This document shows positions 8,882 to 16,375 of a stretch of 64,000 bases of DNA, in pieces (within the stretch, counting starts at the first letter, position 1; the number at the start of each line of letters is the position of its first letter). The stretch is from GCA-2737725 sp965229355. Lineage in GTDB: Bacteria; Pseudomonadota; Alphaproteobacteria; Rhodospirillales; Rhodospirillaceae. The translations under genes were made by a program, and so were the position numbers. The stretch lies in assembly GCA_965229355.1 (NCBI GenBank), contig OZ245869.1, positions 4,154,001 through 4,218,000 of the forward strand, written 5' to 3'. The notes under the pieces were generated by a model. That model was not told the origin of the DNA, ran no database searches, and saw only the letters and a list, made by a program, of their open reading frames with translations.

Positions 8882-9949
8882 ATGAAAACCGCTTTAAAGG
8901 CCATTGGAATTCTGGTGGCTATTGTCTTGATCGTCGTTGCTGCGCTGGCAGGTACATTTGTCATGCGCTCCGGTATGCTGGTGGACCGTGGGCCTGAATT
9001 GGTCACGGCGTGCACCGTCATCGACGGCCAAGGCAAAAGCGGTGAAGACATTTTAATCGACCGCGAACGGAACTTGGCTTTGGTGTCGTGGATGGATCGC
9101 CGTGGTTCGGTGAATGGCAACCCAACACCGGGGATGATTGGAAAAATCGACCTCACCTCACCTGAACCGAAGATCGAAAGTGCCACGGTCGCTGACCCCG
9201 CCGAACTGCGCACACACGGCATGTCGCTTTACATTGGCCCCGATGGCCAGCGGGTGCTGTTTGCGATCAGCCACCCGATTGGCAAACCACACCGCGTTGA
9301 GATTTTTGAGGCCAATGCCGATGGTCTGTATGAACATAAACAAACCGTAGAAGGTATTGGCTTGTTTAAGCCCAACGATCTAGCTGCCGTGGGGCCACGC
9401 CAGTTCTATGTGGCAAACGATAGCGGTGCCAAAAGCGGATCTGATAAATTCCGCGAAGGCGTGCTGGGATCGCCCATCGCACAGATCACTTACTATGACG
9501 GCGAGAAATTCTCTGTGGCATATGATGGCGTTGCAGCACCCGGCGGCATTGCCACGTCACCCGATTTGAAAACGGTTTATGTAGCAGAAACCCAAGGCCA
9601 CAAAGTTTCAACATTCAGCCGCGATGTTGCGACCGGCAAACTAACACATGTGAGCGATATCCCGCTCAACAGCTTGCCGGACAATATCGATATTGCTGAA
9701 GACGGCACACTGTGGATTGCGTCACACGCCAACGCGATTGCGCTGGTACGTCAGTTTGCTGATGAAAGCAAAGTTGCGCCCACATTGATCTTCCGCGTTA
9801 CTGCAACCGAGAAGCCAGACGTAAAACAAGTTTTCTATACAAAAGGTGACGTCATTTCGGCTGGAAGTGTCGCTGCCACACACAACGGCAAGATGCTGTT
9901 GGGCTCGATTACCGACAAAAAAATTCTGGTGTGTGAGCAGCCGAGATAA
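8882..9949 (+). CDS. paraoxonase/arylesterase-like lactonase, membrane-anchored
   Basis: 355 residues with an N-terminal hydrophobic helix (8-28) acting as anchor or uncleaved signal. The propeller carries animal-paraoxonase-type motifs: FKPNDLAAVGPRQFYVAND, PGGIATSPDLKTVYVAET and LPDNIDIAEDGTLWIASH. The Asn and Asp in NDL, AND and DNID fit the calcium-coordinating residues of PON enzymes, which hydrolyse lactones and aryl esters. GGGGAGG lies just upstream of the ATG. As last gene of the aldehyde dehydrogenase/binding protein unit it may open a lactone intermediate outside the cytoplasm, which is inference. Confidence 0.85.
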   Translation: MKTALKAIGILVAIVLIVVAALAGTFVMRSGMLVDRGPELVTACTVIDGQGKSGEDILIDRERNLALVSWMDRRGSVNGNPTPGMIGKIDLTSPEPKIESATVADPAELRTHGMSLYIGPDGQRVLFAISHPIGKPHRVEIFEANADGLYEHKQTVEGIGLFKPNDLAAVGPRQFYVANDSGAKSGSDKFREGVLGSPIAQITYYDGEKFSVAYDGVAAPGGIATSPDLKTVYVAETQGHKVSTFSRDVATGKLTHVSDIPLNSLPDNIDIAEDGTLWIASHANAIALVRQFADESKVAPTLIFRVTATEKPDVKQVFYTKGDVISAGSVAATHNGKMLLGSITDKKILVCEQPR

Positions 9950-9971
9950 GGCTCAACTCCAAGACTTTCCA

Positions 9972-9998
9972 TAGCCTGCAAACTAGTTTTGCAGGCTA
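9972..9998 (+). terminator. intrinsic terminator-like hairpin after the lactonase gene
   Basis: Perfect 11-bp stem TAGCCTGCAAA / TTTGCAGGCTA with a 5-base CTAGT loop, 22 bases past the stop codon. A broken T-rich run follows. The preceding operon probably ends here. Confidence 0.65.
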
Positions 9999-10060
9999 AA
10001 GTTCTCATTTTCATATTTATTATCAAATAGTTAGGACAGGGATTACGCCCAGGCCTCCCC

Positions 10061-10105
10061 TTATCCTTTGGGTGACGGGCAAAACATACTTCGTATCAAT
10101 ATCAG
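10061..10105 (+). promoter_or_regulatory. conserved upstream element of PAS-MCP pair 1
   Basis: A segment containing TATCCTTTGGG, then AAAACATACTTCGTATCAATA, ending 57 bases before the PAS gene. Nearly the same 45 bases occur 58 bases before the second PAS gene (12513-12556). It includes the small inverted repeat ATAC-TTC-GTAT. It is likely a shared promoter/operator or 5' leader element; the binding factor is unknown. Confidence 0.55.
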
Positions 10106-10161
10106 CCCCCCTACCCGAAGCGTACAAGTGATTCCGCCACGAAATACGGAGGAATCACCAC

Positions 10162-10686
10162 ATGGCACGCGAAGCTCACGTTACCGGGAAAGAGCGGTAC
10201 TTTGGCGATGATGACATCATCGTCAGCAAGACCGACCTGAAAGGCCGTATCGTTTACGCAAACCGTCTGTTCATGACGTTGGCAGATCTAAACGAGGAAG
10301 GGTGCTTAGACGAACCACACAGCTTAGTTCGTCACCCCGACATGCCACGCACTATTTTCCATCTGCTATGGGAAACTGTTCAAGCAGGCCGCGAGATTTT
10401 CGCTTACGTGAAAAATCGCTCGGCCAACGGCGATCACTACTGGGTTTATGCCCACGTCACGCCGTCGTTCGACAACAACAACAAAGTCATTGGCTACCAC
10501 TCCACCCGCCGCAACCCGAACCGCGACACGCTGCAAGGCAAAGTCATGCCTTTGTACGCAAAACTGTTGCAGGTGGAGCGCAGCGTGTCCGACCGCAAGG
10601 ACGGCATGCAACGCGGTATCAACATGTTCAATGACGTCTTGAAAGCTGAAGGAAAAGCCTATGACGAATTTATCCTCACTCTCTAA
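10162..10686 (+). CDS. PAS-domain sensor, Aer-like, without output domain (pair 1)
   Basis: 174 residues, soluble. A PAS core spans about 15-125 (DDIIVSKTDLKGRIVYAN, LVRHPDMPRTIFHLLW, KNRSANGDHYWVYAHVTP, IGYHSTRRNPN), the signature of the FAD-binding PAS of the aerotaxis receptor Aer. A helical tail follows with no signalling domain. The next gene, an MCP lacking a periplasmic sensor, starts inside the last codons (26-base overlap), so translation is coupled. Together they look like a split Aer energy-taxis receptor. Redox sensing by bound FAD is inferred from the family. It is very close to the PAS protein of pair 2. Confidence 0.88.
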   Translation: MAREAHVTGKERYFGDDDIIVSKTDLKGRIVYANRLFMTLADLNEEGCLDEPHSLVRHPDMPRTIFHLLWETVQAGREIFAYVKNRSANGDHYWVYAHVTPSFDNNNKVIGYHSTRRNPNRDTLQGKVMPLYAKLLQVERSVSDRKDGMQRGINMFNDVLKAEGKAYDEFILTL

Positions 10687-11968
10687 AGCACAGTTGTTAG
10701 GCGCTGGCGCAACAGGCTTGTCCTTCATTGCCGCCATCACGTCACTCACAACTGATCACGTTGCCATTCCTGGCGTCCTCGCCGGTGCATCCGTGCTGGT
10801 TGCAAGTGGCGCAATCTACTTTGGGTACAAGTGCAAGTCGCTGATCGGCAAAATGATCACTTCATGCAACGCCATCAATGCCGGTGATACCGAAGCCCGC
10901 CTGATCCGCTTGGGCGAAAAGGGTGAACTACTGGAACTGGCCAACGCCTACAACGACTCTATCGACCGCCTAGATGCTTATGTGCGTGAATCGACAGCAT
11001 CAGTCATGTACGTCAGCAAAAATAAATACTATCGCAAAATCGACTCGCGCGGCTTGGTGGGTTGTCTTCGCAAGGCTGCTGATGCCACTAACCAGGCTGT
11101 CGACGCCATTGGCACAAAGGTGACTGATTTCTACCGCGTCACCAATAACTTTGAAGGTGCGATGGATACGATTTCAAAGTCCATCGGTGGTGCAGCACAA
11201 AAACTACAAACCAACGCGCGACAAATGCAAGGTTCAGCAACGATGTCGGCTGAACGTGGCGCCGCGGTATCTGCAGCCGCTACTCAAGCAACTGCGAACG
11301 TTCAAACTGCCGCCGCTGCTGCGGAAGAAATGTCGGCCTCAATCCAAGAAATCAGCCGCCAAACGAGCGAAGCTTCAACAATTACAGAACGCGCGGTCAG
11401 CGAAGCAACCCGCGCTGGCGAAGTCATCCGTGGCTTAGCTGATGCCGCCAACAGCATCGGCGTTGTCGTAAGAATGATTACCGATATTGCTGAACAAACC
11501 AATCTTCTCGCCCTGAACGCGACCATTGAAGCAGCACGTGCCGGCGAAGCCGGTAAAGGCTTCGCGGTCGTCGCCAGCGAGGTCAAAAACTTGGCGAACC
11601 AGACGGCGAAGGCGACCGAAGAAATCACCAGTAAGATCAACTTTATGCAAGGTTCGACTACTGACTCGGTCAAAGTCATCGATGGGATCGCCAAGACCAT
11701 CTCTGATATTCGCGGAATCGCAAATGGCATTGCTGCTGCTGTTGAAGAGCAAAGCGCTGCCATGCGCGAAGTCTCACAAAACGTCGGTGAGGCTGCTGCG
11801 GGCACAGCATCTGTGCAGGAAGATATCACTGCAGTTAGCGGAGCCGCAGAGAAGACACGCGAAGACTCGACGGATGTTCTGCAAGCATCAAACGATATTG
11901 ATGCCCGCACACGAGAACTCAATACGGCCATGGCAGATTTCGTGGTGAACCTGCGCAAGGTTGTTTGA
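10661..11968 (+). CDS. methyl-accepting chemotaxis protein, short, two-helix membrane hairpin (pair 1)
   Basis: 435 residues. Two hydrophobic segments (about 8-28 and 34-55) are separated by only a few residues, so there is essentially no periplasmic sensor. A HAMP-like stretch and the long coiled-coil signalling domain follow, with the conserved hairpin tip EQTNLLALNATIEAARAGE and flanking methylation-helix Ala/Glu-rich segments. No C-terminal NWETF-type pentapeptide is seen. It passes signals to CheA/CheW, which are not encoded in this window. The start overlaps the PAS gene by 26 bases, so input is probably provided by that partner. Confidence 0.93.
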   Translation: MTNLSSLSKAQLLGAGATGLSFIAAITSLTTDHVAIPGVLAGASVLVASGAIYFGYKCKSLIGKMITSCNAINAGDTEARLIRLGEKGELLELANAYNDSIDRLDAYVRESTASVMYVSKNKYYRKIDSRGLVGCLRKAADATNQAVDAIGTKVTDFYRVTNNFEGAMDTISKSIGGAAQKLQTNARQMQGSATMSAERGAAVSAAATQATANVQTAAAAAEEMSASIQEISRQTSEASTITERAVSEATRAGEVIRGLADAANSIGVVVRMITDIAEQTNLLALNATIEAARAGEAGKGFAVVASEVKNLANQTAKATEEITSKINFMQGSTTDSVKVIDGIAKTISDIRGIANGIAAAVEEQSAAMREVSQNVGEAAAGTASVQEDITAVSGAAEKTREDSTDVLQASNDIDARTRELNTAMADFVVNLRKVV

Positions 11969-11974
11969 GTAAAA

Positions 11975-12013
11975 GGCCTGGGGGTCGCGTATCTCCTCCG
12001 TTACCTCCAGGCC
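11975..12013 (+). terminator. hairpin after the first MCP gene
   Basis: Arms GGCCTGGGGG / CCTCCAGGCC with one mismatch-type pair, 7 bases after the stop. There is no clean T run, so it may act as a mild terminator or 3'-end stabiliser between the MCP and the receiver gene. Confidence 0.4.
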
Positions 12014-12063
12014 GCCTTCTCTCCCCTTAAGACCACACGAAACCGAATACTAGAAGACCGAAT

Positions 12064-12471
12064 ATGCCACGTCCCCGCATCCTCATTGTCGAAGACTCAG
12101 ACGCCGAACGAATGTTGGCGGGTCATATGGTGCGCCTTTTAGGGGGAACCGTGGCACTGGCCAGTAATGGCCTTGATGCGATTGAGCAGTGCCTTTCACA
12201 AATGCCCGATGCAATCCTGCTTGATTGGATAATGCCTGGGATGGATGGCCCTGCTGTTATGGCGGCCATACGTGATTTGCCGGAAGGTCACAAACCCAAA
12301 ATTATTTTCTGTACTGCAGAAGATGCATTCACAAAAATCGCCCATGTGATGAGCAACGGGGCCGACTCGTTTATCATAAAGCCCTTCAGCATCGATACGC
12401 TGGCGCACAACCTAAGCTACGTTGGCATTGTAACTACGCCACGAAACATACTGGTTTCTGTAGCTGCCTAA
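12064..12471 (+). CDS. single-domain response regulator (CheY-like receiver)
   Basis: 135 residues, a lone receiver domain. The acidic pair is Glu10/Asp11, the phospho-acceptor Asp54 sits in LLDWIMPGMDG, and Thr84 and Lys106 (IIKPF) complete the active site. There is no output domain. Placement between two PAS-MCP pairs suggests a role in chemotaxis, either as CheY-type motor effector, phosphate sink or adaptor, though the kinase is not in the window. It is a stand-alone gene with about 95 bases before and 142 after. Confidence 0.9.
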   Translation: MPRPRILIVEDSDAERMLAGHMVRLLGGTVALASNGLDAIEQCLSQMPDAILLDWIMPGMDGPAVMAAIRDLPEGHKPKIIFCTAEDAFTKIAHVMSNGADSFIIKPFSIDTLAHNLSYVGIVTTPRNILVSVAA

Positions 12472-12512
12472 GCCCTTAAACGACCTATAACGATATAGAA
12501 GTCGTGTACTCG

Positions 12513-12556
12513 CTATCCTTTGGGATAGAGCGAAAACATACTTTGTATCAATAACA
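12513..12556 (+). promoter_or_regulatory. conserved upstream element of PAS-MCP pair 2
   Basis: Second copy of the element at 10061-10105: CTATCCTTTGGGATAG followed by AAAACATACTTTGTATCAATA, 58 bases before the PAS start. Here the first half is itself a hairpin (CTATCC / GGATAG) and the second carries ATAC-TTT-GTAT. Conservation in sequence and spacing outside coding DNA supports a regulatory role. Confidence 0.55.
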
Positions 12557-12613
12557 AAGCGTTAGCAGGCACGCTAAGAAACGGTCACGGCAAAGAACAT
12601 AAAGACAAAAAAA

Positions 12614-13138
12614 ATGACACGCCACGCGCATGTAACTGGCCGGGAACGCTACTTCGGCGACGACGATATCATCGTCAGTAAGACCGATCTAAAAGGCCGG
12701 ATTTTATACGCCAATCCTCTTTTCATGACGCTGGCTGACTTAAACGAGAACGATTGCCTAAACGAGCCACACAGCTTGGTGCGTCACCCGGACATGCCGC
12801 GCACTATTTTTCACCTGCTGTGGGATACGATCCAAAAAGGTCGCGAGATTTTTGCCTTCGTGAAAAATCGCGCCGCGAATGGCGATCATTACTGGGTCTA
12901 TGCACACGTTACACCGTCACTCGATTCAACCGGTCGACTGATCGGGTATCATTCAACGCGCCGCAACCCCAATCGCGACATACTACAAAACAAGGTCATG
13001 CCGCTGTACGCAAAACTACTGCAAACCGAAAACAGCGCGACTGATCGCAAAGCCGGCCTGCAACTTGGCATTGATATGTTCAACGATATTCTTAAAGCCG
13101 ATGGGAAAGCATACGATGAATTCGTCCTCACTCTCTAA
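12614..13138 (+). CDS. PAS-domain sensor, Aer-like, without output domain (pair 2)
   Basis: 174 residues, same length as the pair 1 PAS protein and nearly identical over its core (RERYFGDDDIIVSKTDLKGR, EPHSLVRHPDMPRTIFHLLW, NGDHYWVYAHVTPS). Differences gather in the helical tail and a few surface positions, such as NEEGCLD against NENDCLN. The overlap with the next MCP gene is kept (23 bases), indicating duplication of a two-gene unit followed by divergence. The presumed role is FAD-based redox or oxygen sensing for taxis. Confidence 0.88.
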   Translation: MTRHAHVTGRERYFGDDDIIVSKTDLKGRILYANPLFMTLADLNENDCLNEPHSLVRHPDMPRTIFHLLWDTIQKGREIFAFVKNRAANGDHYWVYAHVTPSLDSTGRLIGYHSTRRNPNRDILQNKVMPLYAKLLQTENSATDRKAGLQLGIDMFNDILKADGKAYDEFVLTL

Positions 13139-14420
13139 AGCCCGGCTTTCAACTGTCATTGCTTGCATTGCGTCGATAGGGGCATTGCTGGCTCTGGTTC
13201 TTTCGGCACCGACATACGCGACCTCGGCTCTGATTGGCATCGCCATCACGACAACAATTGCGGCCAGCTACTTTGCGCAACGGACTACGACTGTGATCCA
13301 GACAGCGGCTGATGTCTGCGCGAAGGCTGAAAGAGGCAATTTTGAAGCTCGCCTGACGCGCATTGATGAATCCGGCGAACTGAAAGCTCTCGTTCAAAAT
13401 ATCAACGGCTTGATGGATCGTTCGGAAGCCTATGTTCGTGAGTCGGCAGCGTCGCTGTCATACGTGAGCCAGAACAAATACTTCCGCAAAATCGATACAC
13501 GCGGCATGTTGGGGCTGTTCCGGAAATCGGCTGAGCTGAACAACCAGGCCGTGAATGCTATCGCAACAAAGGTTGGCGCGTTCTACCACGTCACCAATAA
13601 CTTTGAAGGCGCGATGGAGGCGATTTCCGTCTCAATTGGCAACGCCGCACAACAATTGCAAAGCAATGCCAAACAGATGCAAGCGTCGGCCAGCACCTCT
13701 GCTGAGCGCAGTGTATCGGTTTCCGCTGCAGCCACACAAGCCAGTGCTAACGTGCAAACCGTCGCTGCGGCTGCCGAAGAAATGTCGGCTTCAATCCAAG
13801 AAATCAGCCGCCAGACAAGCAACGCCTCTGAAATGACAGAACGTGCTGTCGCGGAAGCAATCCGTGCTGGCGACGTGATTAAAGGCCTGGAAACAGCCGC
13901 ATCTCATATCGGCCGCGTTGTGAAGTTGATTACCGACATTGCAGAGCAAACCAATCTTCTTGCCTTGAACGCCACCATCGAAGCCGCACGGGCAGGCGAA
14001 GCAGGCAAAGGCTTTGCCGTGGTTGCGCAGGAAGTTAAGAACCTCGCCAAGCAGACCGCAAACGCCACCGAAGAAATCTCGTCAAGCATCACGGGCATTC
14101 AAAGTTCAACAGGCGATTCTGTGCGCGCCATTGAAAGCATCGTCAATGCGGTAACGGATATTCGCGCCATCAACAACGGCATCTCAGCTGCGGTGACGCA
14201 ACAGAATGCCGCCATTATGGAAGTGGCCCGCAACGTCAGCGAGGCGGCATCGGGGACGGCATCAGTGCAAACTGATATTACCGAAGTCAGTGGTGCGGCC
14301 CAGAAAACCCGTGATGATTCTCACGACGTTTTAAAAGCCTCCAACGATATCGATACGCGTGCGCGGGAATTAAAATCGACTATGGCCAACTTTGTCGTCA
14401 GCCTGCGAAAAGTGGTCTAA
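13116..14420 (+). CDS. methyl-accepting chemotaxis protein, short, two-helix membrane hairpin (pair 2)
   Basis: 434 residues from ATG 13116. This start matches the N-terminus of the pair 1 MCP (MNSSSLSKARL against MTNLSSLSKAQL), whereas the longer frame from 13065 lies inside the PAS gene. Two close hydrophobic segments, a HAMP-like linker and a complete signalling domain with tip EQTNLLALNATIEAARAGE are present. The membrane segments diverge more between the pairs than the signalling domain does. It forms a coupled pair with the preceding PAS gene. Confidence 0.93.
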   Translation: MNSSSLSKARLSTVIACIASIGALLALVLSAPTYATSALIGIAITTTIAASYFAQRTTTVIQTAADVCAKAERGNFEARLTRIDESGELKALVQNINGLMDRSEAYVRESAASLSYVSQNKYFRKIDTRGMLGLFRKSAELNNQAVNAIATKVGAFYHVTNNFEGAMEAISVSIGNAAQQLQSNAKQMQASASTSAERSVSVSAAATQASANVQTVAAAAEEMSASIQEISRQTSNASEMTERAVAEAIRAGDVIKGLETAASHIGRVVKLITDIAEQTNLLALNATIEAARAGEAGKGFAVVAQEVKNLAKQTANATEEISSSITGIQSSTGDSVRAIESIVNAVTDIRAINNGISAAVTQQNAAIMEVARNVSEAASGTASVQTDITEVSGAAQKTRDDSHDVLKASNDIDTRARELKSTMANFVVSLRKVV

Positions 14421-14438
14421 CCAAGCCTATCTCTGCCT

Positions 14439-14464
14439 GCCCGCCAACCACTGATTGGGCGGGC
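14439..14464 (+). terminator. intrinsic terminator after the second MCP gene
   Basis: Stem GCCCGCC / GGCGGGC around a 12-base loop, followed by CGCCTTTTA, 18 bases past the MCP stop. It probably ends the sensory transcript. Confidence 0.65.
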
Positions 14465-14535
14465 CGCCTTTTACGGGCTTAAGGTGGCCATAAGCTATCC
14501 TATGATCCGGCCCATATTGTGGGGAGCGGGCACGG

Positions 14536-15552
14536 ATGAAAAAAGCATTACGCGTTCTGGGTTGGATCTTAGGCGGTCTTGTGGCTGTCTTGATCGTAGG
14601 CTTCGCGATTGGATCCTACTATTACCGCGACATTCCTGCCGCAGCGTTAGAAAAGAAATACGGAAATGCCGAATCAAAGTTCGTCATGCTCGATGGCGTG
14701 CGGATGCATTACCGTGATGAAGGCCCCATAACAGGAGACAAAGCCTCCGCCCCCACCATTATTCTCATCCATGCGCACTTCGACAACCTCCTGTCGTGGA
14801 ATCCGTGGGTTGAAGCTCTGAAAGACAAATACCGCGTGGTGCGGTTTGACTTCACCAGCCATGGCCTGACAGGCGTTGATCCCTCGGGCGATTACAGCCT
14901 GAAACGCACGGTCGATTTGGTGGAACTGCTGGTGAAAGAATTGAACATCGGCAAGTTCTCGGTGGCCGGAACATCCATGGGCGGCACCATTGCTATTCAC
15001 TATGCCAGCCGTCACCCCGACCAAGTTGAGAAGATGATTCTGTTAAGCCCGGGCGCGTTGAACACGCGCGTGCGTGGCCGCGATACGCCACCGCCATTGC
15101 CACCAGGCATTGATATCCTTGAATACATTACCCCACGCTTGATCTTCAAAGGCCTGCTGTCGTCAGGATACGGCGACAAAACAAAGTTGAAAGACGAGTT
15201 GATTGACCAATGGTGGGAAATGATGCGCCGGGAAGGCCAGCGCAAAGCTGAAATTACGCGCCAACGCCAATACATTTCTGGCGACGTCGATGCGAAAATT
15301 AAAACCCTCACGCAACCCACCCTCATTATGTGGGGCGAGAAAAACTCCGTCGTCACAGTCGATCAAGCCAAACAGCTTGTGGACCTGATGACCAATGCGA
15401 AATCGGTGAAGCTGATCGTCTATCCTGGCGTAGGTCATATGGCTGTGCATGAGGCGCCTGAGCAAACCGCCAAAGATGCGCGGATTTATTTTGACGAGCC
15501 TATCGCCGAAGCCCCCGCCTCGGCTGAACCGAAAGCAGAAAGCGCCAATTAA
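14536..15552 (+). CDS. alpha/beta hydrolase, membrane-anchored
   Basis: 338 residues. An N-terminal transmembrane helix (5-27) is followed by an alpha/beta hydrolase domain: oxyanion region LIHAHFDNLLSW near 78-89, nucleophile elbow AGTSMGG with Ser147, and C-terminal catalytic His in GVGHMAVHE. The tail is acidic, rich in Ala/Glu/Pro. GGGGAG lies 9 bases before the ATG. It is probably an esterase, lipase or haloalkane dehalogenase-like hydrolase facing the periplasm; the substrate is unknown. It is flanked by terminators on both sides, so likely monocistronic. Confidence 0.9.
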   Translation: MKKALRVLGWILGGLVAVLIVGFAIGSYYYRDIPAAALEKKYGNAESKFVMLDGVRMHYRDEGPITGDKASAPTIILIHAHFDNLLSWNPWVEALKDKYRVVRFDFTSHGLTGVDPSGDYSLKRTVDLVELLVKELNIGKFSVAGTSMGGTIAIHYASRHPDQVEKMILLSPGALNTRVRGRDTPPPLPPGIDILEYITPRLIFKGLLSSGYGDKTKLKDELIDQWWEMMRREGQRKAEITRQRQYISGDVDAKIKTLTQPTLIMWGEKNSVVTVDQAKQLVDLMTNAKSVKLIVYPGVGHMAVHEAPEQTAKDARIYFDEPIAEAPASAEPKAESAN

Positions 15553-15566
15553 CCTGCCATCCTAGC

Positions 15567-15592
15567 GCGGCGAGGCTCAGCAGCTTCGCCGC
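15567..15592 (+). terminator. intrinsic terminator after the hydrolase gene
   Basis: Stem GCGGCGA / TTCGCCGC with inner complementarity, 15 bases past the stop codon and followed by GTACTCTTTTC. Confidence 0.65.
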
Positions 15593-15709
15593 GTACTCTT
15601 TTCACTTACTCTCTATGCGTTGGTATAGTTCTTTTTATACCTTATTCTTCAAGCGTTCTGTGTTTGTTATGATATTCACCCTGTAGGGGGAACATCTGAC
15701 ACGGCCATC

Positions 15710-16354
15710 ATGAAACGCTTATCGCCACCAGCTATTATCTCCCTTTTCTACGCCATGATTGGCGTTGCCTGGATTCTGGGCGGCGGCGTGCTGGCGGATT
15801 TTTTACTGCCCGACGATCCGATACTGCGTGATGAAGTCGAAACCCTCAAAGGCCTCGTCTATGTCGGACTGACAACACTCGCTGTGTATGGCTTCGCAAA
15901 GTGGCAATGGCGCACGCGCGGTGAACTGGTCAGCGATCTACAAACATCAGGCTCGCGCGTCATGACGCTTAGCAATCAGCTGACCGAACGCGAAGCCCTC
16001 CTTAGCGCAACACTGAACTCGATTAGCGACCATGTGTACGTCATTGGCGGCTCACGTAAGCTTGTCACAGCCAACGCGCCAGCGCTGGCAGCATTTGGCT
16101 TAGACCCCGCGCGCGTGAAAGGCATGGATCTCTTGCGCTTTAACTGGCCAGAGAAGACATTCAAACAAATCGATTTAGATTGTGATTTTGTGCTCTCAAC
16201 CGGGCACGCGGCTTATCGCACGATCACGTTGCCCACCATACATGGCCCGCGTGAATTCGCGTATGCCATGACACCGATTTTCGGTGCCAAGCATAAGCCT
16301 GATATGGCTGTGGTGGTGGCTCGCGATGTCACGGTCGACTCTGCGGCAGCTTAA
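15710..16354 (+). CDS. membrane-bound PAS-domain protein without output domain
   Basis: 214 residues. Two hydrophobic segments (about 7-30 and 48-64) are followed by a short coiled-coil linker (VSDLQTSGSRVMTLSNQLTE) and one PAS domain from about residue 98 to the end (LLSATLNSISDHVYVIGG, FAYAMTPIFG, MAVVVARDVT). No kinase, cyclase or MCP domain follows before the stop, and no frameshifted continuation is evident. It could be a sensory adaptor for another protein. It converges with the SPOR lipoprotein gene with 21 bases between stops. Confidence 0.78.
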   Translation: MKRLSPPAIISLFYAMIGVAWILGGGVLADFLLPDDPILRDEVETLKGLVYVGLTTLAVYGFAKWQWRTRGELVSDLQTSGSRVMTLSNQLTEREALLSATLNSISDHVYVIGGSRKLVTANAPALAAFGLDPARVKGMDLLRFNWPEKTFKQIDLDCDFVLSTGHAAYRTITLPTIHGPREFAYAMTPIFGAKHKPDMAVVVARDVTVDSAAA

Positions 16355-16375
16355 ATTAAAGCAAGTCGCTTTCGA

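Noticed and set aside
10061..10105. c-di-GMP (GEMM) or other known riboswitch before the PAS gene
   Set aside because: The conserved element lacks the GEMM core and shows only short inverted repeats; kept as an unnamed regulatory element.
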